From positions 62,001 to 126,000 of the forward strand of contig JAHRHY010000024.1 in assembly GCA_019671135.1 (NCBI GenBank): a stretch of DNA of 64,000 nt. Reading direction: 5' to 3'. The notes under the pieces were generated by a model. The model saw only the letters and a program-made list of their open reading frames with translations. It did not search any database and was not told where the DNA came from. The position numbers were made by a program, and so were the translations under genes. This stretch comes from Linnemannia hyalina. Its lineage: Eukaryota; Mortierellomycota; Mortierellomycetes; Mortierellales; Mortierellaceae. This document shows, one piece after another, positions 54,540-64,000 of the stretch (the first letter of the stretch is position 1; each line of letters opens with the position of its first letter).

Positions 54540-55150
54540 AGAGCTTATACATACAGCACATGAAAAAAGCAGCAGAGGAATGTGAGCAACAACAAAAAAG
54601 AAATATATGCACAGTGCATGAAAAGAGAAAAGGGGCAGGGGAACGCGCCAGAGATTGAGATGCGAAGGAAAAGAGGGGGAACTCAGAGCGCACGAAAAGA
54701 CAGGAAAAAAAAGGGGGCAAGGGAACGTGCCAGGATGTGGGCAACGAAAAAAAAAGACCATGCACAGCGCATGAACAAAAAAAGGAGCGTGGGAGCGTGC
54801 TATGGCGTAGGTAGCGAAAATCATAAAAGGGGAAAAACAAAACGAGCACAGCCCATTAATAAACAATAGGCACTTGAGAATATGACTGGACGTTATTGGC
54901 AGAAGAAAATATGCATGCATAACGCATGAGCAAAGAAAAGGGGTACTGCTAGCGAGAGAAAGAAAAACAAGCACTCAGAGCACATGAAAAAAGAATACAG
55001 CACAGGTGCATGGAAGAGCGAACGAAGGTAGGATCCAGAACAAGAGGCACACTGTGTGAACAAAGACTAATGCCCCTTCCGCGGGAGTGAGAAGCTGAAG
55101 AACAATGCACTGCTGTTGAACAAAGAAAAGGTGCATGGGAACGCGCGACG
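54540..55150. repeat. Degenerate tandem repeat, GGGAACGTGCCA family, copy 2
   Basis: Same words as 33540-34330 (GCGCATGAACAAA, GGGGCAAGGGAACGTGCCAG, GTAGGTAGCGAAAA), again in A/G-rich spacers. It ends about 440 bp before the TATA box of the secreted-protein gene. Confidence 0.7.
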
Positions 55151-55587
55151 GTTTAAACGGTGTCGAAAGGAAAGAGATTTTTCGATTTCTTTTTTCGGGG
55201 GAGGTGGAGGAGACGACTTGGAATTCATGGAGGAGAATTGTGTGGTGGTTGGGAATCTATGAGTGCTGACAAGAAGACAAGACAAATTAACCGAGACGGC
55301 AACGTTTGTCCATTGCAACCACTGAAGGCGGATTCGGGAAAGTTTCCTTGCTTCTGATGTCATTCGTGCATGGTCCAGGTCGCGTTGAAAGAAGACGTGC
55401 GTGTTTGTTAATCATCTGGCAAGAAAAGAATCTCTCTTGTCCAAGGAAGTGATGATGAGAAATTGGTGCATGTTCATTGAAGTCGAGAGCGGGAAGGGGA
55501 AAGCAGAGGAGGGTGGGATTTTTTTTTCATCCCTGACAACCACATCCACTGGCAAGGCTTCAAAAGAGAGTCGGGACCCTCATCTTG

Positions 55588-55820
55588 TATAAAAAGAGCA
55601 GGGATTTGGAGGACCAACACCATCATTCCACTGCCTCGACTCCCAAGAACCAACTCAATCTACCTTCCCAAGAACCTTCCCAAAACCCCTTGCTCAATAG
55701 GTAATGAACGTTCTTTTGACAGCCTCGTGAAATTTAAGCCCCATGCATTACTGCAGCTGAAGCTAACTTTGAATATTTCCCTCTGTGACAAACACCAATA
55801 CAATCCATCTCATCTGCAAG
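55588..55820 (+). promoter_or_regulatory. TATA box and 5'-UTR intron of secreted-protein gene
   Basis: TATAAAAAG at 55588, a CCAAGAACC-rich leader, and a probable intron from GTAATG at 55701 to GCAAG at 55820, sixteen bases before the start codon. Confidence 0.5.
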
Positions 55821-55836
55821 CATCTCTCTTTCTGCA

Positions 55837-56439
55837 ATGGCCTTCAAACGTATTTCTGCCGTGCTCTGCTTTGCACTCGCCTTGAGCGGTGTGTGTAACG
55901 CTGCTCCAAGAAGCCAATTCACGAACTCCCTTGAGGATTGGATTGCTCGCCCATACCGCCTTCAAGAGGACTCTACCGTTGCAATGCCCCAGTACCGCCA
56001 TCCTCAAGGGGACACCGCTGACGATGGTATCCACGTGGATACCCATGAGTTGGAAATCACTGTAATCCACCCTCATCAGTTCATGGAGATGTATGGTTGG
56101 ATTCCTCACATGGACGAGGACTTTAGGGAGTTCAGAATGTTGGAGGATGACAACTGCGTTGAGTTCAGCATCAAGATTATCAAATTCAAGGCTTGCAAGT
56201 TTGAGCGAGGTATTACCTTGGATGTGAGTGCCTTTGGTATCAAAGCCAATGCCATTGAATGCGCTGATGTCCATCAAGGATGCTCCGTCAACCCCATTGA
56301 CAGCATTGCTGGAAAAGTTGGTGTCAATGGAATCTGCCGCAATGGAAAGGTTAACATCTCGGCCAACTTGTGCATTGGACCCAAGATCTTCAGAAAGTGT
56401 GCCAACATCCCCCACGTCAGCATTGGAATCTCTTGCTAG
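55837..56439 (+). CDS. Secreted Cys-containing protein, family not recognised
   Basis: 200 residues with a clear signal peptide (MAFKRISAVLCFALALSGVC, cleavage likely after CNA). The mature part has an N-terminal polar region (EDWIARPYRLQEDST) and a compact C-terminal half with eight Cys: DDNCVEFSIKIIKFKACKFE, ANAIECADVHQGCSVNP, GICRNGKVNISANLCIG, and FRKCANIPHVSIGISC at the very end. Alternating hydrophobic strands suggest a small disulfide-bonded beta fold. Frame intact, with AATAAA-like sequence about 190 bp downstream (56633), so probably expressed and exported. The C-terminus does not look like a GPI signal. Confidence 0.8.
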   Translation: MAFKRISAVLCFALALSGVCNAAPRSQFTNSLEDWIARPYRLQEDSTVAMPQYRHPQGDTADDGIHVDTHELEITVIHPHQFMEMYGWIPHMDEDFREFRMLEDDNCVEFSIKIIKFKACKFERGITLDVSAFGIKANAIECADVHQGCSVNPIDSIAGKVGVNGICRNGKVNISANLCIGPKIFRKCANIPHVSIGISC

Positions 56440-56655
56440 AGCAGCTAGATTTCTTTTTTTTCTCGTAGGCTTTCCATTCGCCAATCCCACTTTCTGGTTC
56501 CATTATCTGGACTGTCGTATGAGGTCTCTCTCGTTCGCCATCTTCTTCGACCCCCATCCTTATCCTTTTTTCTACCTTCACCGTTTGTCCTTTTCTTACC
56601 TGCTCCTTTCTTCAAAACACAAAAAGCAAAAATAAAAAATATATGGGACAATCTA

Positions 56656-57923
56656 CAGTGCTCCAAAAAAGTGATTCACCTTTTTGCGATTTCGAGTTTT
56701 TTTTGAAATGCTCATTCATCAATGTTCCGACCGGCCCCCAGATTCTTGTCATTCATTCTCTCGATTCGTAGCCTCATTCATTACAACTTGCTTCTTTTTG
56801 CATGGACCGACATCGGGTCATCGTCGGAATCGAAATGCCTGAATCGAATGAATCAGTTAATTGGATTAATGCATCCCGATTTTCTTTTTCAACTTGCGGG
56901 ATCTTTTTAGTTTCTAACTACCTTTAAACTTCAATGAGTTACGTACTGAATCCTGTAGGGCTATCTTTCAAAGTTTGGAGTTCTTACTCATAGTCTTTTC
57001 TATATGACCTACATGCCCGATTTTACATGGACTTAGCACGTGTAGCTGTGTTTTTTTAACCACAAGCTCAGTGCGCTTTCTACTGGCAAACTGAAAGCTG
57101 GCCCATTTGTAGCGCATGGTGTATAATCTAAATGTGGTCAATGTAAGAGGCCAGTTATTCTCTATGGAGCGCAATATCATGACAATGTGTGAAATCATGC
57201 TAGCTCCATGTAACAATACTTACATTTGGGGGTTTCAAACCTTGACATTTGATGGCTTATAGCCAAAATGCGCCCTCCATCAAATGCGCCTTTGCTTATT
57301 TTGAAATACACCACCTCGAGGGCAGATGTATTTCAAATAAGCCATCGAAATCAGCGCTTATTTTTTTTGGCCAATGTCAAGGATTGAAACCCCCTATTAG
57401 TGATATTTCATGCTAGCGTTATGATAATCCCGTACCTTTTGTATGATGATAATCCACTCCATATCTTATACATGGACCAGCTTTCAGTTTGCCGGTAGAA
57501 AGCGCACTGAGCTTGTGGTTAAAAAAACACAGCTAAACACGTGCTAAGTCCATGTAAAATCAGGCATGTAGGTCATATAGAAAAGACTATGAGTAAGAAC
57601 TCCAAACTTTGATAGATGGTCCTCGAGGATTCAGTACGTAACTCATTAAAGTTTAAAGGTAGGTAGAAATTAAAAACGACCGCACAAGTTGAAAAAGAAA
57701 ATCGGGATGCATTAATCCAATTAACTGATTCATTCGATTCAGGCATTTCGATTCCGACGATGACCCGATGTCGGTCCATGCAAAAAGAAGCAAGTTGTAA
57801 TGAATGAGGCTACGAATCGAGAGAATGAATGACAAGAATCTGGGGGCCGGTCGGAAAATTGGTGAATGAGCATTTCAAAAAAAACTCGAAATCGCAAAAA
57901 GATGAATCTTTTTTGGAGCACTG
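56656..57923. mobile_element. Long palindromic Tc1/mariner-like non-autonomous element
   Basis: 1268 bp flanked by TA on both sides. Ends CAGTGCTCCAAAAAA and TTTTTTGGAGCACTG. The outer about 420 bp on each side are inverse complements with minor differences (GACCGGCCCCCAGATTCTTG, CGACATCGGGTCATCGTCGG, CAGTTTGCCGGTAGAAAGCG). No transposase frame. TA duplication and CAGTG ends fit the Tc1/mariner superfamily. A partial copy lies at 52838-53137. Confidence 0.85.
57228..57396. mobile_element. Small inverted-repeat element nested in the palindrome
   Basis: GGGGGTTTCAAACCTTGACAT at the left and ATGTCAAGGATTGAAACCCCC-type sequence at the right, with a second internal pair (GATGGCTTAT / ATAAGCCATC and TGTATTTCAAA / TTTGAAATACA). 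It interrupts the centre of the larger element. Confidence 0.55.
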
Positions 57924-57925
57924 TA

Positions 57926-58840
57926 GGATGAATCGTTTGGAGAGTATGCTTATGGGAAGGAAGAACAACGTGTCGAGGAATCCAGAATGGACAGAGAGGA
58001 TTTTCGGCGTTCGTAAACGGCGGCAGCATCGAGCAGTGTCTCCATACTCATGCAATATGGCGTCCCCCTCGTCCCAGAGGTTGCTCCGCCGGTCATTCAG
58101 TCCCGTTAGTCTCTCCAACTCTGGCAGTATCCGTACTGGATTAAGTATTTTAAGCTTTGCTAGCGTAACGACAAGCGCACCAAGAGAAGAATGAGATCCG
58201 ACGGAAGAGATAGAAGAATAGCTGGGATGTTGATATCCTGATGCCTTGCATAATAAGACTGACTCTATACCATTTCTGTTCTACTACAATGGCTCTACAA
58301 CGACGGTGTGCTCACTTGATTCTAGGCGAGAGGGCGAAGGAGAGAAAGAAGCAGCTAGAACGACTAGAAATGAGGCATTCAATGCTTCTCATTTTTTGTT
58401 TTTTCTTCGACAGAACTGTAATATAAACAGCTGGGGAGAGGAAGATGGTGAGAAAGAAGCTGGGGTCTTTGTTGAGCCCTATGAGAATATATATAATACT
58501 ACTCCCTTCATAGAGAATGAGGAGTGAGTGGACAGACACTGAGATGCAACAAGAACTATGGTGGATATCTAGGTGTGGTTATGAACTGCTGCTACCTTAG
58601 TATGACCTTTATCACAATTACTATTGCCTCTCCCTATAGTTAAGAATTTAGGACTGCGGCTGTATGCAACACCTCCGACAACAACAACTCAATGGCCTAT
58701 AGAGTGCTGATATGCGTTCGCTATTCAGGTAGATAATAAACACAATTCAGAACGAACACGCTACTCTACTAATGTTCTCATCGATGATAGAGGTTCTTAC
58801 AGCCCTGTGAAGACATCCAAAAGAATGGATGGATTCGAGA
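57926..58840. other. No gene recognised
   Basis: Right flank of the palindromic element. AT-rich with scattered short open frames (such as GGCAGCATCGAGCAGTGTCT near 58021) that show no family-like sequence. Confidence 0.4.
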
Positions 58841-61775
58841 CTAGTTTATATCTTGATCGATAACATTTTCAAGACCCTCTGCTTCCTCTATGTCCACAGC
58901 ATTCCCCCTCAGGGACGTATGATTTTCAAAAAATCTTCCTATAGCGCCTCCGACCATCTTCTCCTCGCCGACACACTGAAGATCAACTACCGGTGGTCCT
59001 TGCTCGCACTCGCCGGACGTCCATAAAATGCCACAGCCCTTGAAGTTCTTCTGGATTCTCGAAATATCCAATGCAGTCGACGGCTTCTTGTGTCTAGTGC
59101 TGTTGGAACGAACGCCGACATCTCGCTCGAACATCCGCGAAATGGCCTGAAAGGTTTTTGTAACGGGCTTTTACCGTCTTGTTACGGGCTTTTACCGTCT
59201 GGGTTAGGTTTTTTGAGGAAGAGTTGTTTTAATAAAAGTGAGTTCTGAACTACTGAACTAAACTATGAACTATGTACTATTTATATATGTGTCCGATAGA
59301 AGCCAGACGGGCTTCTGGAAGTTTCTAAGGTCCTATTGATTAGTCAGCCTAGTGTCAGCAAGGACTAGAAGGATCTTGAACTTGGTCATGAGTTTCGATC
59401 CTGTGACCTAAGGGTGTCACATGGTCAGTCATATCAGAGTGGATACTCTGACAGTTTTGATGTTGGCGGAAATGGCATCCTGGAGGTATTCCCAACTCAT
59501 ATTCGAGCCTTTAGCTGAAAAGATGGCTTTGATGAGATAGTTGTGGTTTTCCTGCATCATGTCCGTCGTCATCCATCCACCAGCAACGCCTTTCGGATTC
59601 ACCAGCATACTCGACAGAACCCCCTCTCGCCCATTCATCTGTCCACAGATGGCGAATGCCATAGTGGAGGCGTAAAAGCTCGAGGGCATAATTGGTGTTG
59701 CCACCCCCATGCATCATTAAAGCGATGAGCGGCAGCACATGCTTGATGCGGCCAACATCGCCAGCTATGATGGCCGCGCCAAGCTCAATGTAGACAGCCA
59801 CATCGCGCAGGAAAAGAAGGGCGTTGGTGTTGGCGGTAGTACACGGAAGGCCAAGCAGCGATGGCGAAGGTTGGGAGCAACATGACTTGGTGATAATTTC
59901 TGTGACGTTCTGAACAGCCACTCGTACGATACAGCATGATCCCGCAGAGACTGATAGAGCAGCTGCACCTTCGCATCAAAACTTATCCGCAAGAGCTCAT
60001 CGACGGCGTGAAACACGAGCTTGTCCTTGCTTAAATGCTTGCGGTTCAGCAGACATGCAATCGATGCCAGGGTCCCAGGGGACTCTTTAGAGCCAAGGTG
60101 TGTCCTCCAAATGGTACCGCACAAATTCATCTCCAAATGAAAAAGTTGGAGAACAGGATGTACCTGTCAAGGTTGAGGGATACGTTTAGTTGTCGAAGAG
60201 ATATATTTTTAAAGGGGCCATGCCCTGAGTAGCAAAAAGCAACTTCTTTCCGCTTCATATCACATTTCATTCACTTTGACTTTCACTTACCCACGACAGG
60301 CTGTGGTAAGGATCAGGACCGAAGGATCGGTGGACCTTGAGCGTCAGCAGCCGTGACACTGTCATCTGATCCCCAGCGACAATTGTGTTCTTGGGGTCGG
60401 CAAACCAAATTTTCGGCAAATTGAGATTGACCTCCGTAATTCTCTGCAGCACTGACAAGTTTCCTGCAATGGTGGACTCGTCCAGTTTCATAACTGGAAG
60501 TGGGAAGACAATACTCTTGACGAGGTCTAGTTGCTCGACAGGAACAACAGGAATGGCGGACGTTGTTGATCCTTCCGGTAACGAGCGCACAATGGAGTCC
60601 GAAACATGTGATTGGCAAGTATTGAAAAAAGCCTCAAGGTCGCCGTCGTTAGGGAAAAAATGGTTGGTATCTGCATCCGGTCTCTCCTCCACTGGACGAA
60701 AGAGAGTAGGTGCGGACTTGTTCATATCCGAGGGTGAAAGGATGACGGTGGCAGCAGTGCCGTTGTCGAAAGTATCCCGTTTTTAGGCCCGCTGGTGATG
60801 ATGCTTGGTGGCGATATTGATATTATTGTAAACGACATAAAAGTCGTTGTCCTGGACTGCCTGTATGACACGCCAGCACGCATCCTTGGTCAGTGACCTG
60901 AGGCAGTTGCGAACTTGACTGTACGAGATCGAAAGCCCAAGGCCAGAGAGGACCTCAAGGACTCTCCTCGGACACCCGGTGCAATGCAGAAAGATGCCAA
61001 GGATTGTCTGGAAAGCGTTGGCTTTTTGAGACGACATAAAGAGCAGCATCGCTGAAATGCAGCCGCGGACTGATGATGGCTTCCGAACACGGCGACGCCT
61101 CAGCGCCCTCCTTGTGAGGTTTTGGACAGGCACATCCTCCTTGAGTATGCCCTTCAAGAAACGTATCAAGTACATTGCGCCACTATTATTGCCACTAGTG
61201 TTGAGCCCTCCATCCGCATGCGCCTTGCCATCCATCATTCCATCGTTCTTGTCGTCTGCCGTCCCAGCGGCGTAGCGATGGAGGAAACCAAAGTCGTCGA
61301 GCAAGTAGCCGGCAACCTTCTCCTCTGTGACATTGGTGTGTGGAAGCCGCCATTCTTTTTTGACATCATTGTCATCCAGATGCCTGAGAGTACGGTCGAC
61401 AATAACATCGACGGCGCTATTGACAAACGATTTGTCCCACCGCTCGTGCTTTTTGTCGTCTCGGAGCCGCTCGTCCCAGACCTGTATAAGTCGCCGTGGA
61501 CCATGTGCCTCGTAGAACGGATTGGTGTAGTCTGTAGCTGTCCTGTCATCAGACTTGAACAACTCCACAAGGAATTTAGGCAGGGACAAGTCCTCTGCTT
61601 TAATGCCTTCCAGAACCTTACGAAGTTTGTCTGATATATAGGCCTAGAAATTGTACATCCAGCTGTTAGAAGCCAAGGCAATGAATACTATAGCTCATTT
61701 CATTTTCATCAAAGTCAATGCATTTTAAATGTCGAGACGGCTGCTTACACGTTTTTTGCCGCCGGAAGGTGACAT
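58841..61775 (-). pseudogene. DUF6589-type transposon protein gene, interrupted
   Basis: Exon 1 61775-61749 (MSPSGGKKR), exon 2 61643-60291, exon 3 from 60163. Landmarks I associate with DUF6589 proteins: YISDKLRKVLEGIKAEDLSL, DFYVVYNNINIATKHHHQ, DNGTAATVILSPSD, NTIVAGDQMTVSRLLTLKVH, QLFHLEMNLCGTIWRTHLGS, LSKDKLVFHAVDELLRISFD, NALLFLRDVAVYIELGAAII, MLVNPKGVAGGWMTTDMMQE. Breaks: in-frame TAA at 60785-60783 with family sequence on both sides, a frame change near 59830-59900, an extra G in the run near 59630, and a solo LTR at 59159-59453; beyond it the frame continues (FQAISRMFERDVGVRSNSTR) to 58841. DUF6589 proteins are thought to be transposon-derived; the activity is not established. Confidence 0.75.
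59159..59453 (-). mobile_element. Solo LTR with 5-bp target duplication
   Basis: 295 bp, TG...CA ends (minus strand TGTCAGAGTATCC ... GTTACA), flanked on the plus strand by GTTTT at 59154-59158 and 59454-59458. It interrupts the DUF6589 frame exactly: joining the flanks gives ANIKTFQAISRM. Contains ATATATAAATAG and a tandem pair of TAACGGGCTTTTACCGTCT near its end. Related copies at 35396 and 51500. Confidence 0.85.
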
Positions 61776-62072
61776 CAGCGCAGTTGGCTCAGATCCTTGG
61801 CTCTCTGTCGAAGAGGAAATGGGTACCTAAGTGACAATGGAGAGACTTAGATTGGGAATTGGATTCCCAACCCTTGTAATCTGAAAAGTCTGAACCGAGC
61901 CTAGGGTCACAGTAGTGAAAAATTGAGCGGAGGAGGGGATGGGTTCAGAGCTTCCATATACGCATTGAAAAATTGGCGGCGTCAATGGACAAGTCAACTC
62001 CACAACAAGTTCCAAAGACACTGAATAAAAAAGAAAGGATTTAATGCCTGCTGTATCTGTCTAATAGTCCTA
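61776..62072. other. Intergenic, no feature seen
   Basis: Spacer between the 5' end of the DUF6589 gene and the stop of the F-box gene. No coding region or repeat is evident. Confidence 0.4.
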
Positions 62073-63296
62073 CTAAAGGTACTTGTCGAATTCCTCCCCA
62101 AGCTCAATCTTCGCATGGGGCCAATGCTCTTTGAACCAGGCTTGTTCCCTCTCGCCCTTCACATAAACCTCCATGTCCTCCAGCTGAACCACCCTCAACT
62201 CTTTCAATCCTTTCAGCAGATCCAAACCACTGTCCAAAGTCATCGCAAGGCAGTCAAACTGTCTCCTGTACGTCTCGTCCAATTCATATTCCAACGTATA
62301 CTTGCAGCTCTCCAAGTCCAGCTTCAGTTCCCGCAACCTCGTCAACTTGGCCAGCTTGGTGTACACCTGACACTGGAGGTCGAGACTTTCCTGAAGGGAA
62401 CCTTGGACAACAAAGACGTCCGCTGGATTATCGCCAATGTTGCGGGTGATATCTGGGCGGGGGATGTTACCGATCCTGCATTGGAAGACCTCCAGACCTA
62501 AGCAGACCCATTCCATCTCCACAATCTTCCTGGCGTCCAACCATCCTCCTGCAGTTAAGCCGTAGTACCCGACAACAGAGAGTTCCTTCAGCTTGGGCGC
62601 AGAGCAAAGCAGCAGCTGTAAGAGCCTATCCGTGGAACTAGCTTCACTCCTACAGCGGAACACCTCAAGGAATTCGGCATGCCTCGCAAGCACCTTCATG
62701 GATCGTGGCCCAAAGTTGATCCCATTGCCGAGATATTCATCGCCATTCAAAACAAGCCTCTTCCATTTTGCACCGGTCAGCTCAAGAAGCTGCGCTATAG
62801 CCTGATCTGTCGACTCTTCGAGCCCGGCATCGATTTCCGCCGAATTCAGGTTTGGGAAGACTGGGCGAGGATTAGAGGAAGGCGGTAAGAGCTCCAGAAA
62901 CGAGGGTAGCGCACCGTGGTGTCCGTCCCCCCAAACGCTCCACAGTGTGAGCGAGTGGACATGCTCTCGATTGGCCTTCAGCAGGTTGACCTTCAGCAGA
63001 TTGACCCGTTTATGATCAATGTCGGAGCCCAAATCCAACATAGTCTCGACATGTCTCCAGAGGTAGCGGTGGAAAATCGCTCTCCAGGATTTGGAGACGA
63101 GGACACTGAGACGCAAGTCGTTTGAGTTGAGATGGGACGCGACCATTTCATGAACCTCTGGTGGAAGATCGCCAAACGAGGTGACGTCTGTAGTGATGGA
63201 CTCCTGATTCATTGTAGTTGGCTCCTGTCTCGATGTTGTTGATTCCTGCTCTGTCGCGGGAGGGTTCCAGTTGGGTGGAGTGAATAGTATTTTCAA
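62073..63296 (-). CDS. F-box protein with LRR-like C-terminal region
   Basis: 407 residues, single exon. After a polar N-terminus with repeated QESTT/QEPTT words comes an F-box at about residues 42-80 (FGDLPPEVHEMVASHLNSND, LRLSVLVSKSWRAIFHRYLW). The rest has irregular leucine-rich strands (VHSLTLWSVWGD, LKELSVVGYYGLT, LTRLRELKLDLESC, LKELRVVQLEDMEV), typical of substrate-binding parts of F-box proteins. It would act as the adaptor of an SCF ubiquitin ligase. A short in-frame duplication gives VNLLKVNLLK. The first Met (MKILFTPPNWN) is used; MNQESITT, 28 residues later, is an alternative. Frame intact. Confidence 0.85.
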   Translation of the reverse strand: MKILFTPPNWNPPATEQESTTSRQEPTTMNQESITTDVTSFGDLPPEVHEMVASHLNSNDLRLSVLVSKSWRAIFHRYLWRHVETMLDLGSDIDHKRVNLLKVNLLKANREHVHSLTLWSVWGDGHHGALPSFLELLPPSSNPRPVFPNLNSAEIDAGLEESTDQAIAQLLELTGAKWKRLVLNGDEYLGNGINFGPRSMKVLARHAEFLEVFRCRSEASSTDRLLQLLLCSAPKLKELSVVGYYGLTAGGWLDARKIVEMEWVCLGLEVFQCRIGNIPRPDITRNIGDNPADVFVVQGSLQESLDLQCQVYTKLAKLTRLRELKLDLESCKYTLEYELDETYRRQFDCLAMTLDSGLDLLKGLKELRVVQLEDMEVYVKGEREQAWFKEHWPHAKIELGEEFDKYL

Positions 63297-63299
63297 TCG

Positions 63300-63832
63300 C
63301 GGTTTGTGATTCGGTTATGAAAAAGAGGGTCGACAGTTTCACGTGATCTAAGTACCTCTTTCTACAATTCAGAAAGGTTTAAACTCGTCAATCGTGAAAC
63401 GTTGCGTCCATGTGCACTGTGGTTGGTCGTTAGGCTGTCAAAAGGTTGGTGATTGCGTGTGCATCCGTATGTGTGAGTGAGAGTATTAGGAACAAAAGAA
63501 AGAAAAAAATTTGGTGACGTGCTGGGCACTTGGAGATGGTGGTAGCCTTAGAACGATATGTGTAATCTAATAGCAACAGAAGGAGGGCAGTGGACAGAAG
63601 CAGAAGGCAGAAACGGATGGTGTTTAATATACAGAAGGAAGGGGATATTTATAGTGTACAGGGAGTTGGGGGCGTAGCTGGGGCGTAGCTGAAGGTAACG
63701 CAGAATATTAGTCTAGTTCAGTGTTCGATATCAAGAAAGAAAGGTGCTTTTATGTTAGGACTAGTCTCGAATCCATCCCTTCACTTTACGTGAGTTGGAA
63801 TCTCATTCCAACATCTTCACGAAGTGAAGGTG
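63300..63832. other. Upstream region of F-box gene, no other gene
   Basis: AT-rich. Contains a direct repeat GGGGCGTAGCTG (63670) and a hairpin TTGGAATCTCATTCCAA (about 63796-63812) next to the MITE. Confidence 0.4.
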
Positions 63833-63989
63833 CGATGGGTACCCGGCAGACCTGATTTTTTCATCCTCATATGGCAAGTTGTTAAGGGTTCAGGGTGAGG
63901 ATTTTATTTGATGCGCTGAGGGCAATGTCTAAACCCTTAACAACCTGCCATATGAGGACGAAAAAATCAGGTCTGCCGGGTACCCATCG
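63833..63989. mobile_element. MITE with about 57-bp terminal inverted repeats
   Basis: CGATGGGTACCCGGCAGACC at the left and its complement at the right (GGTCTGCCGGGTACCCATCG), with a near-perfect match inward through TGATTTTTTC and CTCATATGGCA to TTAAGGGTT. Only about 45 bp of unique sequence lie between the arms. No clear target duplication in the visible flanks. Confidence 0.8.
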
Positions 63990-64000
63990 AAAAAACCCAG

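Overview
The window looks like chromosomal DNA of a filamentous fungus, most likely Mucoromycota and probably Mortierellomycotina. The grounds are short spliceosomal introns with GTAAGT-type donors, TATA-box promoters, an F-box gene, a NOD-like LRR protein with a Crinkler-era effector repertoire, and a dense load of DIRS, LINE, Helitron, DUF6589 and TnpB/Fanzor-like elements. The lineage is my inference from family content; no species marker was searched. About a quarter of the window is host genes and the rest is transposable elements, their debris and satellite-like repeats.

Layout. 1-2.3 kb: 3'-incomplete multi-exon Gln-rich gene (minus). 2.7-4.9 kb: Pif1-type helicase end of a Helitron, with its 3' hairpin and CTAG end. 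5.1-6.0 kb: unrecognised gene (minus). 6.67-12.12 kb: a DIRS retrotransposon with both inverted terminal repeats, an internal complementary region, gag, RT-RNase H and tyrosine recombinase, carrying nested foldback elements. 13.7-14.5 kb: intact membrane-protein gene. 15.4-17.4 kb: second, truncated DIRS-like element. 17.7-19.4 kb: Ulp1-like protease gene (minus). 19.5-23.9 kb: a palindrome array and two 5'-truncated LINEs. 24.8-25.4 kb: secreted Cys-rich protein with an in-frame TGA. 26.5-30.3 kb: three-exon LRR gene (minus). 30.8-33.2 kb: repeats, a DIRS fragment and a 28S rRNA fragment. 34.7-35.1 kb: beta-trefoil-like protein. 36.7-38.3 kb: broken Crinkler gene.

38.8-47.9 kb is the most unusual part. 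Two tandem paralogues each encode an N-terminal FEN1/XPG-type flap nuclease joined to a C-terminal TnpB/Fanzor-like RuvC plus zinc ribbon, and each is followed at 62 and 72 bp by the same 17-bp noncoding block. Both copies carry lesions, the first far fewer than the second.

48.7-51.4 kb: an intact 11-exon gene for a 604-aa protein I do not recognise. 52.8-54.3 kb: a Tc1/mariner-like fragment and a foldback element that splits a small ORF. 55.8-56.4 kb: intact secreted protein. 56.7-57.9 kb: a long palindromic TA-flanked element. 58.8-61.8 kb: a DUF6589-type gene broken by a stop, frameshifts and a solo LTR. 62.1-63.3 kb: intact F-box protein. 63.8-64.0 kb: a MITE.

Common threads. Most nonsense codons in the decayed coding regions sit where a C-to-T or G-to-A change would create them from Gln, Arg or Trp codons. 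The four small intact-looking host genes share one promoter plan: a TATA box, a short leader and an intron ending just before the start codon.
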